A stretch of DNA of 64,000 bases from Azonexaceae bacterium (GCA_009469675.1 SSSZ01000047.1:1-64000); one strand, 5' to 3'; counted from the first letter of the stretch, positions 34,915-44,830 are shown. The notes: a model not told the origin generated them from the letters alone. Numbers and translations are program-made.

Positions 34915-37616
34915 CCGGCCTCGATTTCGCCCGGCGCTGGCGGCAGAGCTTTCGCCTGCGGTTCGTGCTGCTGGCCCTGGGCGCGGTCTGGCTGGTGTTC
35001 ACCCTGTATTCCCTGGCCGAGTTTTTCTACCGCCAGCACCAGCGTGAAGCCGAACTGGCCGAACGGGCCGAGCGCTTTGCTGTCCTCATGGCCGATTCGC
35101 TGGCCCGGCCCCTGTTCGATTTCAACACCGTGGCGGTAGTCAGCGCCGTGCACGCCCTGGGCGCCGAGCGGGACGTGGTCAACGTGCGGGTGCTCGACGC
35201 CGAGGGCAGCGTCGTCGCCCGGGCCGGCAGCGATGGCGTGCTCGGCGAGGAGCCGCTGCGGGCCAGCCAGATGATCCTTTACCGCGACCACCTGCGCACC
35301 CTGCCGGTCGGGCGGGTCGAAATCGCGCTGTCGCGGCAACGCCTGCACAGCGAAAGCCGCAGCATGATCCTGCAGGGCCTTGTGCTCAACGGGGTGCTGA
35401 CGCTCGCCATGCTGCTCGGCATCTATTTGGCCTTCCGCACGGTGGAGCGGCCCTTCCGGGACATTCTCGGCGCCCTCGAAAAGCTCTCCCGGGACGACAT
35501 GGACATCACCCTCTCGGGTCTCGGGCGGCCCGACGAATTCGGCAGCATGTCGGAGGCCGTGCGGCTTTTTCGCGACGCCCTGGTCCGCCAGCGCCAGGCC
35601 GAAACCTCGACCCGGGCGCTGCTTGCCGAAATCAACGCGGTGCTCGACAACGCCCTGGTCGGCATCGCCGTCACCCACGAACAGAGGCTGGTTTCCTGCA
35701 ACCGGCGGATGGAGGAGATATTTGCCTACGATGCCGGCGAATTGAACGGCCGCCCGGTTACGTTGCTCTTTGCCGAGGACGCCCGCTTCCAGGCCATCTG
35801 GCGGCAGGCAGCGCGGGATTTGGCGGGGGGCGGCAGCCTGTCGCAGGAAATCCTGCTGCGCCGCCGCAACGGCGAAGTCTTCTGGGGGGCGATCACCGGC
35901 CGGGCCAACGATCCCGACCAGCCCCAGGGCGTGCGCACCTGGATCTTCGCCGACATCAGCGAGCGGCGCAAAGCCGAGCAGGAACTGGAACGCTACAAGA
36001 ACCGACTCGAATCCCTCGTCGTCGAGCGCACCGCCGAGCTACAGAAGGCCCGCGAGGAAGCCGATCTCGCCAACCAGGCCAAGGGCCGGTTCCTGGCTAC
36101 CGTGAGCCATGAGATCAGGACGCCGATGAACGCCATCATCGGCATGTCAAACCAGGCCATGAAAACCGGCCTCGATTCCCGGCAGGCCGACTACGTGCGG
36201 AAAATCCACGATTCGGCCCGGCTTCTCCTGGGCCTCATCAACGACATCCTCGATGCCGCCAAGATCGAAGCCGGCCGGCTCCAGCTCGAGGAACGGGGTT
36301 TCCGGCTCGACCGGGTGATCGATCAGGCGGCGGTGTTCGCCCAGCCCCTGGTCGAGGCCAAAAGCCTGTCCTTCGCCGTCGACGTCGATGGGGCGGCGCC
36401 CCGGTATGTGGTGGGCGACGCCCTGCGGCTCACCCAGGTGCTCACCAATCTGTTGAGCAATGCCGTCAAATTCACCCCCCGCGGCGGCGTCACCCTGAGC
36501 TTTACCAGCCGGCCGGTGGGCGATGCGGTGATCCTGGAGTTTGCCGTCCGGGATACCGGGATCGGCCTCACTGACGAGCAAAGGGCCAGGCTATTCCGTC
36601 CCTTCAGCCAGGCCGACGCCGCAACCAGCCGCAAATACGGCGGCACCGGGCTGGGTTTGGCGATCTGCCAGCAACTGGTCGCCCTGATGGGCGGCGAAAT
36701 CGGCGTCGAGAGCGTTCCCGGCGCAGGCAGTACCTTCCGCTTCACGGTGCGCTGCCGCCCGGCCGATGCCGCCGCCTGTGCCCAGGCCGAGGGCGAGGCC
36801 GCCGAAAAAGCGGCGCCGGCGGCCGGGGCCAGCGCTGCGCTGGCCCCGGGATGCCGCGTACTGCTGGTCGAAGACAACCGCTTCAATCAACAGATCGCCC
36901 TCGAAATGCTGGCCGAGGCCGGAGCCCTCGCCGACCTTGCCGAAAATGGCCGCGAGGCGGTCGAAAAGGTTGCCGCCGGTCGCTACGACCTCGTCCTGAT
37001 GGACATGATGATGCCCGAAATGGACGGACTGGAGGCCACCCGCGCCATCCGCAGCCAACCGGCGTCGCGTCGCCTGCCCATCGTCGCCCTGACCGCCAAC
37101 GCCGGCAGCGAGGACCGGGAACGCTGCCTGGCGGCGGGAATGAACGAGGTTATCACCAAACCCTTCGTACCCGACGATCTCTACCGCGTTCTGCGCCGCT
37201 GGCGGGAAGCCGCCGACCCGCCGTCGATGGCGCAAACGGCCCCCGAACCGGCTCCGGACGGCGCGGCGCTGCCCGCTTTGCCGGGAATCGATACCGTCGC
37301 GCTGCTCGCCCGCATGCGGGGCCGGGCCGCAAGTTCGAAGAAGATGCTGAGCTTGTTCCGGGACCAATACGCCGAGTTGCCGGAACGACTCGCCGTTCTT
37401 CTCGCTGCCGACGACCTCCAACCGGCACTCCACCTCGCCCATAGCTTCAAGGGAGCGAGCGGCAATATCGGGGCCGGTCGCCTCTTTGCCCTGGCGGCCG
37501 AACTCGAAGCTCATCTGCGGGCCGGGGTGCGTCCGGCCGCCGAGCAGGTGGCCGGGCAGATCGCCGACGAACTGGAGGGCGTCTTGCCCGGGCTGCGGGC
37601 AATCGATTTGGCCTGA
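34911..37616 (+). CDS. Hybrid sensor histidine kinase, HAMP-PAS-HK-REC-HPt
   Basis: The 901-residue protein carries a full phosphorelay. Membrane helix 1 is at about 15-38, the periplasmic domain at about 40-145 and helix 2 at about 147-170. HAMP is at about 170-225 and PAS at about 240-360 (ending [14 protein letters not shown]). HisKA has [13 protein letters not shown], and the ATPase has [10 protein letters not shown] and [12 protein letters not shown]. The receiver has [10 protein letters not shown] and [10 protein letters not shown]. The C-terminal HPt has the phosphorylatable His in [13 protein letters not shown]. The start overlaps the binding-protein gene upstream. The stop codon runs directly into repeat copy C. 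The output regulator is not encoded nearby. Confidence 0.94.
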   Translation: MTGLDFARRWRQSFRLRFVLLALGAVWLVFTLYSLAEFFYRQHQREAELAERAERFAVLMADSLARPLFDFNTVAVVSAVHALGAERDVVNVRVLDAEGSVVARAGSDGVLGEEPLRASQMILYRDHLRTLPVGRVEIALSRQRLHSESRSMILQGLVLNGVLTLAMLLGIYLAFRTVERPFRDILGALEKLSRDDMDITLSGLGRPDEFGSMSEAVRLFRDALVRQRQAETSTRALLAEINAVLDNALVGIAVTHEQRLVSCNRRMEEIFAYDAGELNGRPVTLLFAEDARFQAIWRQAARDLAGGGSLSQEILLRRRNGEVFWGAITGRANDPDQPQGVRTWIFADISERRKAEQELERYKNRLESLVVERTAELQKAREEADLANQAKGRFLATVSHEIRTPMNAIIGMSNQAMKTGLDSRQADYVRKIHDSARLLLGLINDILDAAKIEAGRLQLEERGFRLDRVIDQAAVFAQPLVEAKSLSFAVDVDGAAPRYVVGDALRLTQVLTNLLSNAVKFTPRGGVTLSFTSRPVGDAVILEFAVRDTGIGLTDEQRARLFRPFSQADAATSRKYGGTGLGLAICQQLVALMGGEIGVESVPGAGSTFRFTVRCRPADAAACAQAEGEAAEKAAPAAGASAALAPGCRVLLVEDNRFNQQIALEMLAEAGALADLAENGREAVEKVAAGRYDLVLMDMMMPEMDGLEATRAIRSQPASRRLPIVALTANAGSEDRERCLAAGMNEVITKPFVPDDLYRVLRRWREAADPPSMAQTAPEPAPDGAALPALPGIDTVALLARMRGRAASSKKMLSLFRDQYAELPERLAVLLAADDLQPALHLAHSFKGASGNIGAGRLFALAAELEAHLRAGVRPAAEQVAGQIADELEGVLPGLRAIDLA

Positions 37617-37719
37617 TACCCACTCGCTTGCAAACGGAGTCTTTGTCGACTCACCGTGCCGTGCTACGGCACTGTCTTCGGGTCGTCTTCGCGTCTCGAT
37701 TTGAAAGCGGCTTGGCCTG
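37616..37719 (+). repeat. Dispersed intergenic repeat, copy C, fused to the kinase stop
   Basis: This copy of about 104 bp starts at the last base of the kinase TGA (reading TGATACCCACTCGCTT) and shares the internal core TTGTCGACT, GCCGTGCT, CACTGTCTTCGG and CGTCTTCGCGTCTCGAT. The central hairpin is strongest here: GTGCCG pairs with CGGCAC over TGCTA. The far end keeps only AAGCG of the closing arm. The 64 bp from here to the next gene show nothing further. Confidence 0.82.
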
Positions 37720-37783
37720 AGTTGGGTCGGGCCGCGAGGGTTGTGGCCGGCCGGTTGAATGCCGGCGGGAACTCGCCGGCGGG

Positions 37784-38374
37784 TCAGACCAGATGCCGGT
37801 CGAACCAGGCAGCGGCCCGCGGTGCCGGCAGTTCCCCTCCCTGAAGCCGCTCCAGGGCGTGGAGGCAGGCCAGGTGGCCGGCGGCGCGGCGAAAGGCGCC
37901 TGCGGCGGCTGCGTCATCTTGGGCGACGAGCATGAGGAGGGGGGCGCCCAGGAGTTCGAGGTACTGCAGCCCGGCCAGGTCGGCGATGCCGCCATGGCAG
38001 ACCAGGGCGTGGACCTGCTTGTCGCGGCGGGCGGCGACGCGGATGGCGGCAGGGGTTACCGAGGCCTCGGCGTAGATGCCCACCGGGAGTTCCGCCGTGT
38101 CGGCGTCCCGAGCCAGGAGATCGATGGCGTGCAGCAGCCGGTCGGCGAGGAGCGGCACGTTGTGGGCACTGTCGGGAAACTGCAGCTCCTGGGCCGTGAG
38201 CAGTTCCAGGGAAAGGCTGGCCAGATGGCGTTCGGCCAGGGCGGCAGGGAGGGCCGGGGCGTGGGTGGCCGGATGGAGGAGGGCGACCACGACCAGGCCA
38301 CCGGGGTTCTCCGGGATGCTGAGCAGGCCGTCGAGGCGGCCATGGGGGGTGGTGAAGGCGATGTCGCGGTTCAT
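37784..38374 (-). CDS. Alpha/beta hydrolase-like protein of the AmmeMemoRadiSam operon
   Basis: This 196-residue protein resembles small dienelactone-hydrolase-like alpha/beta proteins. It starts MNRDIAFTTPHGRLDGLLSIPE, has the hydrophobic strand GGLVVVALLHPATHAP, then ELPVGIYAEASVTPAAI where a nucleophile elbow would be, and VHALVCHGGIADLAG. The elbow is not a clean G-x-S-x-G, so activity is uncertain. Its start overlaps the stop of the radical SAM gene by ATGA, which places it firmly in the same operon. No signal peptide is visible. The function is unknown. Confidence 0.65.
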   Translation of the reverse strand: MNRDIAFTTPHGRLDGLLSIPENPGGLVVVALLHPATHAPALPAALAERHLASLSLELLTAQELQFPDSAHNVPLLADRLLHAIDLLARDADTAELPVGIYAEASVTPAAIRVAARRDKQVHALVCHGGIADLAGLQYLELLGAPLLMLVAQDDAAAAGAFRRAAGHLACLHALERLQGGELPAPRAAAWFDRHLV

Positions 38375-39465
38375 GCCGCCAGTCTGACAGGAATTCGCCG
38401 CGGGCCAAAGGCCTTGCCGTCGCTGCCCAGCCGTGGGCCGAAACGGCCGGCGACGGCGCTGCCGCAATGGGGGCAGCGGCCCGCCGCGTCGAGGTCGTAG
38501 CGGCGGATGTCATACCAGTCGCGGACGATGAGGGCGGCCCGGCAGCCCGGGCAGAAGGTGGTGCCGCCTTCGCGGTCGTGGACGTTGCCGGTATAGACGT
38601 GGTGCAGCCCGGCATCGAGGGCGATGCGGCGGGCCTGGGCCAGGATTTCCGGGGGCGTCGGCGGCAGGTCGGAAAGCTTCCAGTCGGGGTGGAAGGCGGT
38701 GAAGTGCAGGGGCACGTCCGGCCCCAGCTCTCGGGCCACCCAGGCGGCGAGGCGGCCGATTTCGCCGGCGCCGTCGTTGTGGCCGGGAATCAGCAGGGTG
38801 GTGATTTCGAGCCAGCAGTCGGTCTCATGGTGGATGTAGGCGAGGGTGTCGAGCACCGGCGTCAGCCGGGCGACGCAGAGCTTCTTGTAGAACTCGTCGG
38901 TGAAGGCCTTGAGGTCCACGTTGGCGGCGTCCATAGCGGCGAAGAATTCGCGGCGGGGGGCGGCGTGGATATAGCCGGCGGTGACGGCGACGTTGTATAC
39001 CCCGGCCGCCCGGCAGGCGGCGGCGGTGTCGATGGCGTATTCGGCGAAGACCACCGGGTCGTTGTAGGTATAGGCCACGGAAGCGGCGCCGTGGCGGCGG
39101 GCGGCGGCGGCGATGGCGGCCGGCGAGGCCGAATCCATGAGCCGGTCCATGTCCTTGGATTTGGAAATGTCCCAGTTCTGGCAGAAGCGGCAGGCCAGGT
39201 TGCAGCCGGCGGTGCCGAAGGAAAGAATGGCCGAACCGGGGTAGAAGTGGTTGAGGGGTTTCTTCTCGACAGGATCGAGGCAGAACCCCGAAGAGCGGCC
39301 GTAGGTGGTCAGTACCATGGTCCCGTGCTGCATCTTGCGCACGAAGCAGGCGCCGCGCTGGCCTTCGTGCAGCTGGCAATCCCGCGGGCAAAGGTCGCAC
39401 TGGATGCGTCCGCCGTCGATGGCGTGCCACCAGCGGCCCGGGTGGGCGGTTTCGGCAACGGTCAT
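38371..39465 (-). CDS. amrS: AmmeMemoRadiSam system radical SAM enzyme
   Basis: This radical S-adenosylmethionine enzyme belongs to the three-gene AmmeMemoRadiSam set, whose biochemical product is not known. The protein is about 364 residues. An N-terminal Cys-rich region (CDLCPRDC...GACFVR) precedes the 4Fe-4S/SAM motif CNLACRFCQNW. A C-terminal zinc-ribbon-like pair is also present (CPGCRAAL, CPHCGSAV). The ATG at 39465 is preferred because it overlaps the amrA stop (ATGA) and AGGA lies 9 bp upstream; an ATG at 39483 is possible. It overlaps the hydrolase gene downstream. Confidence 0.92.
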   Translation of the reverse strand: MTVAETAHPGRWWHAIDGGRIQCDLCPRDCQLHEGQRGACFVRKMQHGTMVLTTYGRSSGFCLDPVEKKPLNHFYPGSAILSFGTAGCNLACRFCQNWDISKSKDMDRLMDSASPAAIAAAARRHGAASVAYTYNDPVVFAEYAIDTAAACRAAGVYNVAVTAGYIHAAPRREFFAAMDAANVDLKAFTDEFYKKLCVARLTPVLDTLAYIHHETDCWLEITTLLIPGHNDGAGEIGRLAAWVARELGPDVPLHFTAFHPDWKLSDLPPTPPEILAQARRIALDAGLHHVYTGNVHDREGGTTFCPGCRAALIVRDWYDIRRYDLDAAGRCPHCGSAVAGRFGPRLGSDGKAFGPRRIPVRLAA

Positions 39466-40013
39466 GGCGGCGGTTCCTGCCATTGGTCTACGGTGTAGCG
39501 TTCGAGACGCAGATCGTCGCCCCAGTAGTCCCCCGGCAGACCGGCCTTGAGCTTGAGACGGGCAAGAAACTCGGCCGGATCGGGCAACTGCTCCCAGACC
39601 TGGGGGAGAAAGGTGGCGCGCCGGCGGCCGGCGCTGAGGACGATTCCGTCCACCCCTGGCCGAAGTTGGGCGAGGGCCTCGGCCGGGCCGGCGAAGGGCA
39701 GGGCCTGGGGGGGGTGAAGGCGCGATACCTCGACGCGAGTGCGGGGAAGTTCAGCCGCCGTCAAGGGTTTGAAGCGGGGATCGTGGAAGGCCGCGGCCAG
39801 TGCGTTTTGGCGCACATCGTCGGCGAGGGGGCGGTAGGCGGCGAGGGTGCCGATGCAACCCCGCAGGTCGCCGCCCTGGGTCAGGGTGACGAAGCTGGCG
39901 CCTGGAGCGGCGAGTTCCGGCGGGCCGGCCGGCGGCGCCGGCGGAGGTTGGCCAAAGCCTTGGCCGATGGCGCCCCGGGCCAGTTGCAGCAAGGCGCTGC
40001 CCAGGTCAAGCAT
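39462..40013 (-). CDS. amrA: AmmeMemoRadiSam system protein A (AMMECR1 domain)
   Basis: This 183-residue cytoplasmic protein is a bacterial member of the AMMECR1 family, named for the human gene, of unknown activity. The diagnostic motif LRGCIGTL is at about residue 53, preceded by FVTLTQGGD and followed by VRQNALAAAFHDPRFKPLT and the strand VDGIVLSAGRRRATFLPQVW. It overlaps the Memo gene upstream by 8 bp and the radical SAM gene downstream by 4 bp. This overlap order (Memo, AMMECR1, radical SAM) is the standard system. Confidence 0.92.
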   Translation of the reverse strand: MLDLGSALLQLARGAIGQGFGQPPPAPPAGPPELAAPGASFVTLTQGGDLRGCIGTLAAYRPLADDVRQNALAAAFHDPRFKPLTAAELPRTRVEVSRLHPPQALPFAGPAEALAQLRPGVDGIVLSAGRRRATFLPQVWEQLPDPAEFLARLKLKAGLPGDYWGDDLRLERYTVDQWQEPPP

Positions 40014-40815
40014 GGCCGGCTCCGGCCGGAGCGAGGGTGAAGGCGCCGTAGCCGACGACCCGCGCCTTGTCGCCGGCGGTGTCGCCGGAATTGCACAGTT
40101 CCACCAGTTCGGCGGCGAGGCCGCGGCGGCGGGCGGCGAGGAGGAGACCGTTGAGGGGATAGGCGCCGCAGGCCTCGTCGGGTTCGAGGTCGCTGACCAG
40201 GGCCGCGATGCGCTGGCAGGTGACGGCGTCCACCGAGCGGGCCACATCGTAGGGCAAAAAATGGGAAAGATCGGAACTCACCACGATCAGGGTCTCGGCG
40301 CCGCCCCACAGGCGGTCGAGCACCTCGGCCACGGCTTCGGGCCGGCAATGGCCGACGGCGAAGGGGGCGAGGCGGAAGTCGTCGAGGGCCGTCTGGAGAA
40401 AAGGCAACTGGACTTCCAGGGAATGTTCCTGGGCGTGGGCGGCGTCGCTGACCACGACCTGGGACAGGCCGGCCACGGCGGCCAGGGCTGTGCGGTCGAG
40501 GGCGACGCTGCCGAGCGGTGTGGCGAAGGCGTCCGCCGACGGGATGGCCAGGCCGCGGACGGCGACCCGGTGGGTGGGGCCGAGCAGGACGACCCGGCGG
40601 ATGAGGCTTCGCCAGGGGGCGAGCCGGGCATAGGCGGCGGCGGCCGCGGCGCCGGAATAGATATAACCGGCATGGGGGACGATCAAGGCCTTGGGCTGCA
40701 CGCCGGCCCGGCCCGGGGCGGCGCCGAGGAGGCGGGAAACCTCGGCCGCCAGTTGGGCCGCATTGCCGGTATAGAACACACCGGCCACGGCAGGAGGGCG
40801 AACGGCAGGGGACAT
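40006..40815 (-). CDS. amrB: AmmeMemoRadiSam system protein B (Memo family)
   Basis: Memo-family proteins have a dioxygenase-like fold and in humans bind copper or iron. The 269-residue protein has the two histidine ligands in VPHAGYIYSG and LLGPTHRV, and the cysteine ligand in EACGAYPLNG. Other family blocks are AQEHSLEVQLPFL and VVSSDLSHF. The ATG at 40815 gives MSPAVRPPAVAGVFY, which matches the family start; the open frame continues upstream but without similarity. It is the first gene of the operon and is divergent from ispD across 155 bp. Confidence 0.93.
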   Translation of the reverse strand: MSPAVRPPAVAGVFYTGNAAQLAAEVSRLLGAAPGRAGVQPKALIVPHAGYIYSGAAAAAAYARLAPWRSLIRRVVLLGPTHRVAVRGLAIPSADAFATPLGSVALDRTALAAVAGLSQVVVSDAAHAQEHSLEVQLPFLQTALDDFRLAPFAVGHCRPEAVAEVLDRLWGGAETLIVVSSDLSHFLPYDVARSVDAVTCQRIAALVSDLEPDEACGAYPLNGLLLAARRRGLAAELVELCNSGDTAGDKARVVGYGAFTLAPAGAGHA

Positions 40816-40970
40816 GGCGCTGGCCTCAGGGACGATGAAACGGGAAAATCCCGGGCAGCGGCGCGGCATGAAGCGCCCCGGCGCCCCCCCATGGGCCGCC
40901 CTTGGGGCGGCGGGTCGAAGCGGGAGCGCTTTGCTACATCCTGCCGCTGCTTCTTCGTTAAAATTACGCC

Positions 40971-41654
40971 ATGCCACGCTATTTCGCAATTGTTCCCGCT
41001 GCCGGCAGCGGTTCCCGCTTCGGTGCCGAAAAACCCAAGCAGTATCTCAGCCTCCAGGGCCGCCCGCTGATCTTCCACACCCTCGCCGCGTTGTGTGCCT
41101 GCCCAGCCATCGAGCGGGTGTGGGTAGTGCTGTCGCCGGACGATCCCTACTGGCGGCAGTACGACTGGTCGGACCTCGGCCCCAAGCTCGAGACTGTGCG
41201 CTGCGGCGGCGCCAGCCGCGCCGAATCGGTGGCCAACGGGCTGCAGGCTGCGGTGGTGGCCGGCGACGACGACTGGATCCTGGTGCACGATGCCGCCCGC
41301 CCCTGCCTGAGCGCCGAGCGGCTCGACGCCCTGATCGCCACCCTGGCCGACGATTCGGTGGGCGGCATCCTGGCGGTGCCGGTGGCCGATACCCTCAAGC
41401 GCGCCGACGGCGACCAGCGCATCGCCGCCACCCTGCCGCGGGAAGGCCTGTGGCAGGCCCAGACGCCGCAGATGTTCCGCCGCGCCGTGCTGGCCCGCGC
41501 CCTTGCCGCCACCCGGGCCGTCACCGACGAGGCCGGGGCGGTCGAGGCCCTGGGCCTGAAGCCGCGGCTGGTGGCGGGCGATAGTACCAATCTGAAGGTC
41601 ACTTTTCCGGCCGATCTCGGGATCGCCGAATCGATACTGCGGGGACGGCGATGA
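40971..41654 (+). CDS. ispD: 2-C-methyl-D-erythritol 4-phosphate cytidylyltransferase
   Basis: IspD joins CTP to methylerythritol phosphate in the non-mevalonate isoprenoid pathway. The 227-residue protein has the nucleotidyltransferase start [22 protein letters not shown], the catalytic block [12 protein letters not shown], and the C-terminal [17 protein letters not shown]. The ATG at 40971 is preceded by an AT-rich CGTTAAAATTACG stretch. The stop overlaps ispF (ATGA). The usual ftsB neighbour is elsewhere in this genome. Confidence 0.97.
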   Translation: MPRYFAIVPAAGSGSRFGAEKPKQYLSLQGRPLIFHTLAALCACPAIERVWVVLSPDDPYWRQYDWSDLGPKLETVRCGGASRAESVANGLQAAVVAGDDDWILVHDAARPCLSAERLDALIATLADDSVGGILAVPVADTLKRADGDQRIAATLPREGLWQAQTPQMFRRAVLARALAATRAVTDEAGAVEALGLKPRLVAGDSTNLKVTFPADLGIAESILRGRR

Positions 41655-42133
41655 ATTTTCGTATCGGACAGGGCTACGACGTGCACCAGCTCGTCGCCGG
41701 CCGCAAGCTCATCCTCGGCGGCGTCGAGATTCCCCACGCCACGGGGCTGCTCGGCCATTCCGACGCGGACGCGCTGCTCCATGCCATCACCGACGCCCTC
41801 CTCGGCGCCGCCGGGCTGGGGGACATCGGCCGCCATTTCCCCGACACCGACCCCCGCTACCGCGGCGCCGACAGCCGCGTCCTGCTGCGCGACACGGTGG
41901 CGCTCCTCGCCGCCCGGGGCTGGCGGCCGGTCAATGTCGACGCCACGCTGATCGCGCAGCAGCCGCGGCTGGCGCCCCACATCCCGGCGATGGCGGCATG
42001 CATCGCCGCCGACCTCGGCATTGCCCCGGACTGCGTCAACGTCAAGGGCAAGACCAACGAAAAGCTGGGCTACCTGGGCCGCGGCGAGGCTATCGAAGCC
42101 CAGGCCGTCGCCCTCGTCGCCCGTGCGCCCTGA
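41651..42133 (+). CDS. ispF: 2-C-methyl-D-erythritol 2,4-cyclodiphosphate synthase
   Basis: IspF forms the cyclic diphosphate of methylerythritol in isoprenoid synthesis. At 160 residues it has the standard length. Motifs are [11 protein letters not shown] (zinc ligands Asp and His), [28 protein letters not shown], and the C-terminal [27 protein letters not shown]. It overlaps ispD upstream by ATGA. The following thpR gene starts on a GTG inside its 3' end. Confidence 0.98.
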   Translation: MNFRIGQGYDVHQLVAGRKLILGGVEIPHATGLLGHSDADALLHAITDALLGAAGLGDIGRHFPDTDPRYRGADSRVLLRDTVALLAARGWRPVNVDATLIAQQPRLAPHIPAMAACIAADLGIAPDCVNVKGKTNEKLGYLGRGEAIEAQAVALVARAP

Positions 42134-42689
42134 CGGCCGGCCGAGCGGCCCGGGGCGCCCGGCGCCGGCCCGGGTCTTCTTCGCCCTCTGGCCCGACGCC
42201 GCCGGCGCCGCAGATCTGGCCCGCATCGCCGGGGAAGCCGCCCGGCTTTGCGGCGGGCGCGCTACCCGCCAGGAAACCCTCCACCTGACCCTGGCCTTCC
42301 TCGGCAACCTCGGCGTCGATCGGCTGCCCGCCCTGGCCGCGGCGGTGGACGGCCTCGCCGCCGAAGCCTTCGACCTTGCCCTCGACCATCTCGGCTACTG
42401 GCGCCACAACCGCATCGTCTGGGCCGGCGGCCCCCTCGTCCCGGCCCTCGGGGGGCTGGTCGCCGGCCTCGTCGACCGGCTGGCCGCCGCCGGGTTTGTC
42501 GGGCCGGAGAAGGGCCGCCCCTTCGTCCCCCACGTCACCCTGGTGCGCCACGCCGACCACGCCTGCGCACCGCTGCCGGCCATCGCCCCGCTGGTCTGGC
42601 CCTGCCGGGAGATCGTGCTGGTGCGGTCGTGCCTGGCGCAGCGCGGGCCGGCTTACCAGCCCTTGGGGCGCTGGCCGCTGCGGGCCTGA
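42123..42689 (+). CDS. thpR: RNA 2',3'-cyclic phosphodiesterase ThpR
   Basis: This is a 2H-family phosphoesterase of the LigT/ThpR type that opens 2',3'-cyclic phosphates on RNA. The 188-residue protein has the two HxT motifs that define the family: HLTLAFLG (about residue 56) and HVTLVRH (about 138). VFFALWPDA near the start is also typical. The only start near the similarity is the GTG at 42123, which overlaps the ispF 3' end by 11 bp; ATG starts upstream would lie deep inside ispF. Confidence 0.9.
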   Translation: MRPDGRPSGPGRPAPARVFFALWPDAAGAADLARIAGEAARLCGGRATRQETLHLTLAFLGNLGVDRLPALAAAVDGLAAEAFDLALDHLGYWRHNRIVWAGGPLVPALGGLVAGLVDRLAAAGFVGPEKGRPFVPHVTLVRHADHACAPLPAIAPLVWPCREIVLVRSCLAQRGPAYQPLGRWPLRA

Positions 42690-42709
42690 TCGCCACCCCG
42701 GCGACGCGG

Positions 42710-44026
42710 TCAGCCCAAGGGCCGCCGGGCCAGGGTGAGGCGGGCCGTGAGGCCGCCCCCCGGGCGGGGCAGAAGGTCGAGTCCGCCGCCATGGAGGCGG
42801 GCCGTGCGGTCGACGATGGCCAGCCCCAGCCCGGTGCCGGTGACGTTGCTGCGGGCCGAATCCAGCCGGGCGAAGGGGCGCTTCAGCCGATCGGCTTCAG
42901 CCGGGGGAACTCCCGGGCCGCGGTCGAGGATCTCGATGGTCACGGCGTCGACGGCGACGGCCGCCTTGAGTTCCACGGGCGGGGCGCCGTACTTGAAGGC
43001 GTTGTCGACGAGATTGGTGACGGCCCGGCGTAGCGCCCGCTCCCGCCCGACCAGCGTGGGCAGGGGCGGGAGGTCGGCAGCGACGGGATGCCCCAGGGCC
43101 TGCTGGCGGGCGGCGATTTCGCCGAGGAGTCGGTTGAGATCGACCGCCGCCTCGGTTTCGCCGCCGTCGCCCCGGGCGTAGTCCATGAACTGGGCGATCA
43201 CCGCTTCCATCTGCTCGATATCGGCGGCCACGGCGTCGCGGGCGCTTTCGCTGGCAATCGACAGTTCGGCTTCGAGGCGCAGGCGGGTGAGGGGGGTGCG
43301 CAGGTCGTGGGAAATGCCGGCCAGTACCTCGGCGCGGTCCTTGTCGTGGCGGGCCAGGTCTTCGGCCATGCGGTTGAAGGCGGCGGCGAGCTGGCGCAGT
43401 TCGTCGGCGCCGGTTTCGGGCAGGGGGTCCGGCGTGCGGCCCTGGCCGACGGCCCGGGCGGCGGCGCCGAGGGCGGTGAGGGGGCGGTTGATGCGCGAGG
43501 CGATGAACCAAGCCACCGCCAGCGCCAGGCTCAAAGCGAGCAGGCCCCAGGCCAGCCAGTGCCAGGCGAAGGTGCGCAGCGCCCGCTCCTGGGGCAGGAT
43601 GAGCCAGTATTCGTCGTCGTCGTTGTCCTCCAGGCGAAAACTCACCCAGAAACCGGGTACCTCGTTCACCGCCAGGGATATGCGGGTGTGGGGGCCGAGG
43701 AGGGCGTGGATCTGGTCGCGGACCAGGCCGATGTAACGGCCCTCGGGCAGGGATTCGATTTCGTCGGTCGGCTCGGCCGGCAGGAGGCGGATGCCTTCCC
43801 GGGTAATCAGCTCGACGAACAGGTCGGGGCGGCGTTCCGGCGCCGAGGCGACCAGGGCGGCGCGGATGAGGTTGACCGTGCTGGCGGCCAGTTGGGCGGT
43901 TTCGCGGGCCCGGGGTTCGGCTTCGACGTAGCGGAAGAGACTGAGCCAGGCGGCGGTGGTGAGCAGCACCAGCGCCGCGATAAGGACGAAGGTGCGCGCC
44001 AGGAGCGAACCGGGCAGGCGGATCAT
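42710..44026 (-). CDS. Sensor histidine kinase, EnvZ type
   Basis: This 438-residue inner-membrane sensor has a helix at about 11-31 and a periplasmic loop of about 115 residues. A second helix follows (about 150-172), then HAMP (about 173-225). The kinase core has the phospho-His in LAGISHDLRTPLTRLRLEAEL and ATPase motifs NLVDNAFKYG, DRGPGVPP and [12 protein letters not shown]. The periplasmic acidic patch EDNDDDEYW is notable. It is downstream of its response regulator by 34 bp. The pair resembles EnvZ/OmpR, but the divergent small periplasmic gene suggests an envelope-stress role more like CpxA/CpxR. Confidence 0.92.
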   Translation of the reverse strand: MIRLPGSLLARTFVLIAALVLLTTAAWLSLFRYVEAEPRARETAQLAASTVNLIRAALVASAPERRPDLFVELITREGIRLLPAEPTDEIESLPEGRYIGLVRDQIHALLGPHTRISLAVNEVPGFWVSFRLEDNDDDEYWLILPQERALRTFAWHWLAWGLLALSLALAVAWFIASRINRPLTALGAAARAVGQGRTPDPLPETGADELRQLAAAFNRMAEDLARHDKDRAEVLAGISHDLRTPLTRLRLEAELSIASESARDAVAADIEQMEAVIAQFMDYARGDGGETEAAVDLNRLLGEIAARQQALGHPVAADLPPLPTLVGRERALRRAVTNLVDNAFKYGAPPVELKAAVAVDAVTIEILDRGPGVPPAEADRLKRPFARLDSARSNVTGTGLGLAIVDRTARLHGGGLDLLPRPGGGLTARLTLARRPLG

Positions 44027-44060
44027 GGCTAGCCGCGGGGGGCGGGGACGCGGCGCTCCG

Positions 44061-44786
44061 TCACTCCCGGGGGCCGCCGTCGGGGACGAAAACGTAGCCG
44101 AAACCCCAGACCGTCTGCAGGTAGCGGGGCTGGGCCGGGTCGGCCTCGACCAGCTTCCGCAGACGGGAAACCTGGACGTCGATGGCGCGGTCGAAGGGGC
44201 CTTGTTCCCGGCCCCGGGCGAGCGTCATCAGCTTGTCCCGCGACAGGGGCTGGCGGGGATGCTGGAGCAGCACCTTGAGAACGGCGAATTCGCCGGTGGT
44301 GAGGGCCACCGTCTCGGCGCCGCGCTTCAGGGTGCGGGCCGCCAGATCGACTTCGACCTGGCCGAAGGCCACCATTTCCGCCTCGGCTTCGGGGGCGCCG
44401 GGGGGCGGGGCGCTGCGCCGGCGCAGGACGGCATTGACCCGGGCCAGCAGTTCGCGGGGGTTGAAGGGCTTGGGCAGATAATCGTCGGCGCCCATCTCGA
44501 GGCCGACGATACGGTCGATGTCCTCGCCCTTGGCGGTGAGCATGACGATCGGTGTGGCGTCGCCGGTGCCGCGCAGGCGCCGGCAGATGGCCAGGCCGTC
44601 CTCCCCGGGGAGCATGAGGTCGAGGACGATGAGGTCGAAGTGTTCGCGGCTGCGCGCCCTTTCCATCTGGGGCGCATCACCCACGGCGCGGACCTCGAAA
44701 CCCTGTTCGCCGAGATAGCGGGTGAGCAGATCCCGGAGGCGGCTGTCGTCGTCGACGACAAGAAGACGGTATTGGCGTTCGGTCAT
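44061..44786 (-). CDS. Response regulator, OmpR type
   Basis: This 241-residue transcription factor has a receiver domain (about 5-118; LLVVDDDSRLRDLLTRYL, phospho-Asp in LIVLDLMLPGEDGLAI, Lys in LPKPFNPRELLARV). It also has an OmpR-type winged helix (about 140-235; VALTTGEFAVLKVLLQHP, RAIDVQVSRLRKLVE, TVWGFGYVF). The ATG at 44786 gives MTERQYRLLVVDDD and was chosen over an in-frame start 51 bp upstream. It forms an operon with the kinase downstream and is divergent from a small periplasmic protein. Motifs in the intervening region may be its binding sites. Confidence 0.94.
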   Translation of the reverse strand: MTERQYRLLVVDDDSRLRDLLTRYLGEQGFEVRAVGDAPQMERARSREHFDLIVLDLMLPGEDGLAICRRLRGTGDATPIVMLTAKGEDIDRIVGLEMGADDYLPKPFNPRELLARVNAVLRRRSAPPPGAPEAEAEMVAFGQVEVDLAARTLKRGAETVALTTGEFAVLKVLLQHPRQPLSRDKLMTLARGREQGPFDRAIDVQVSRLRKLVEADPAQPRYLQTVWGFGYVFVPDGGPRE

Positions 44787-44830
44787 GGTGGCAAGGATAA
44801 TGCGGGTGAGGAAGCGGCGCGGAGTTAATG

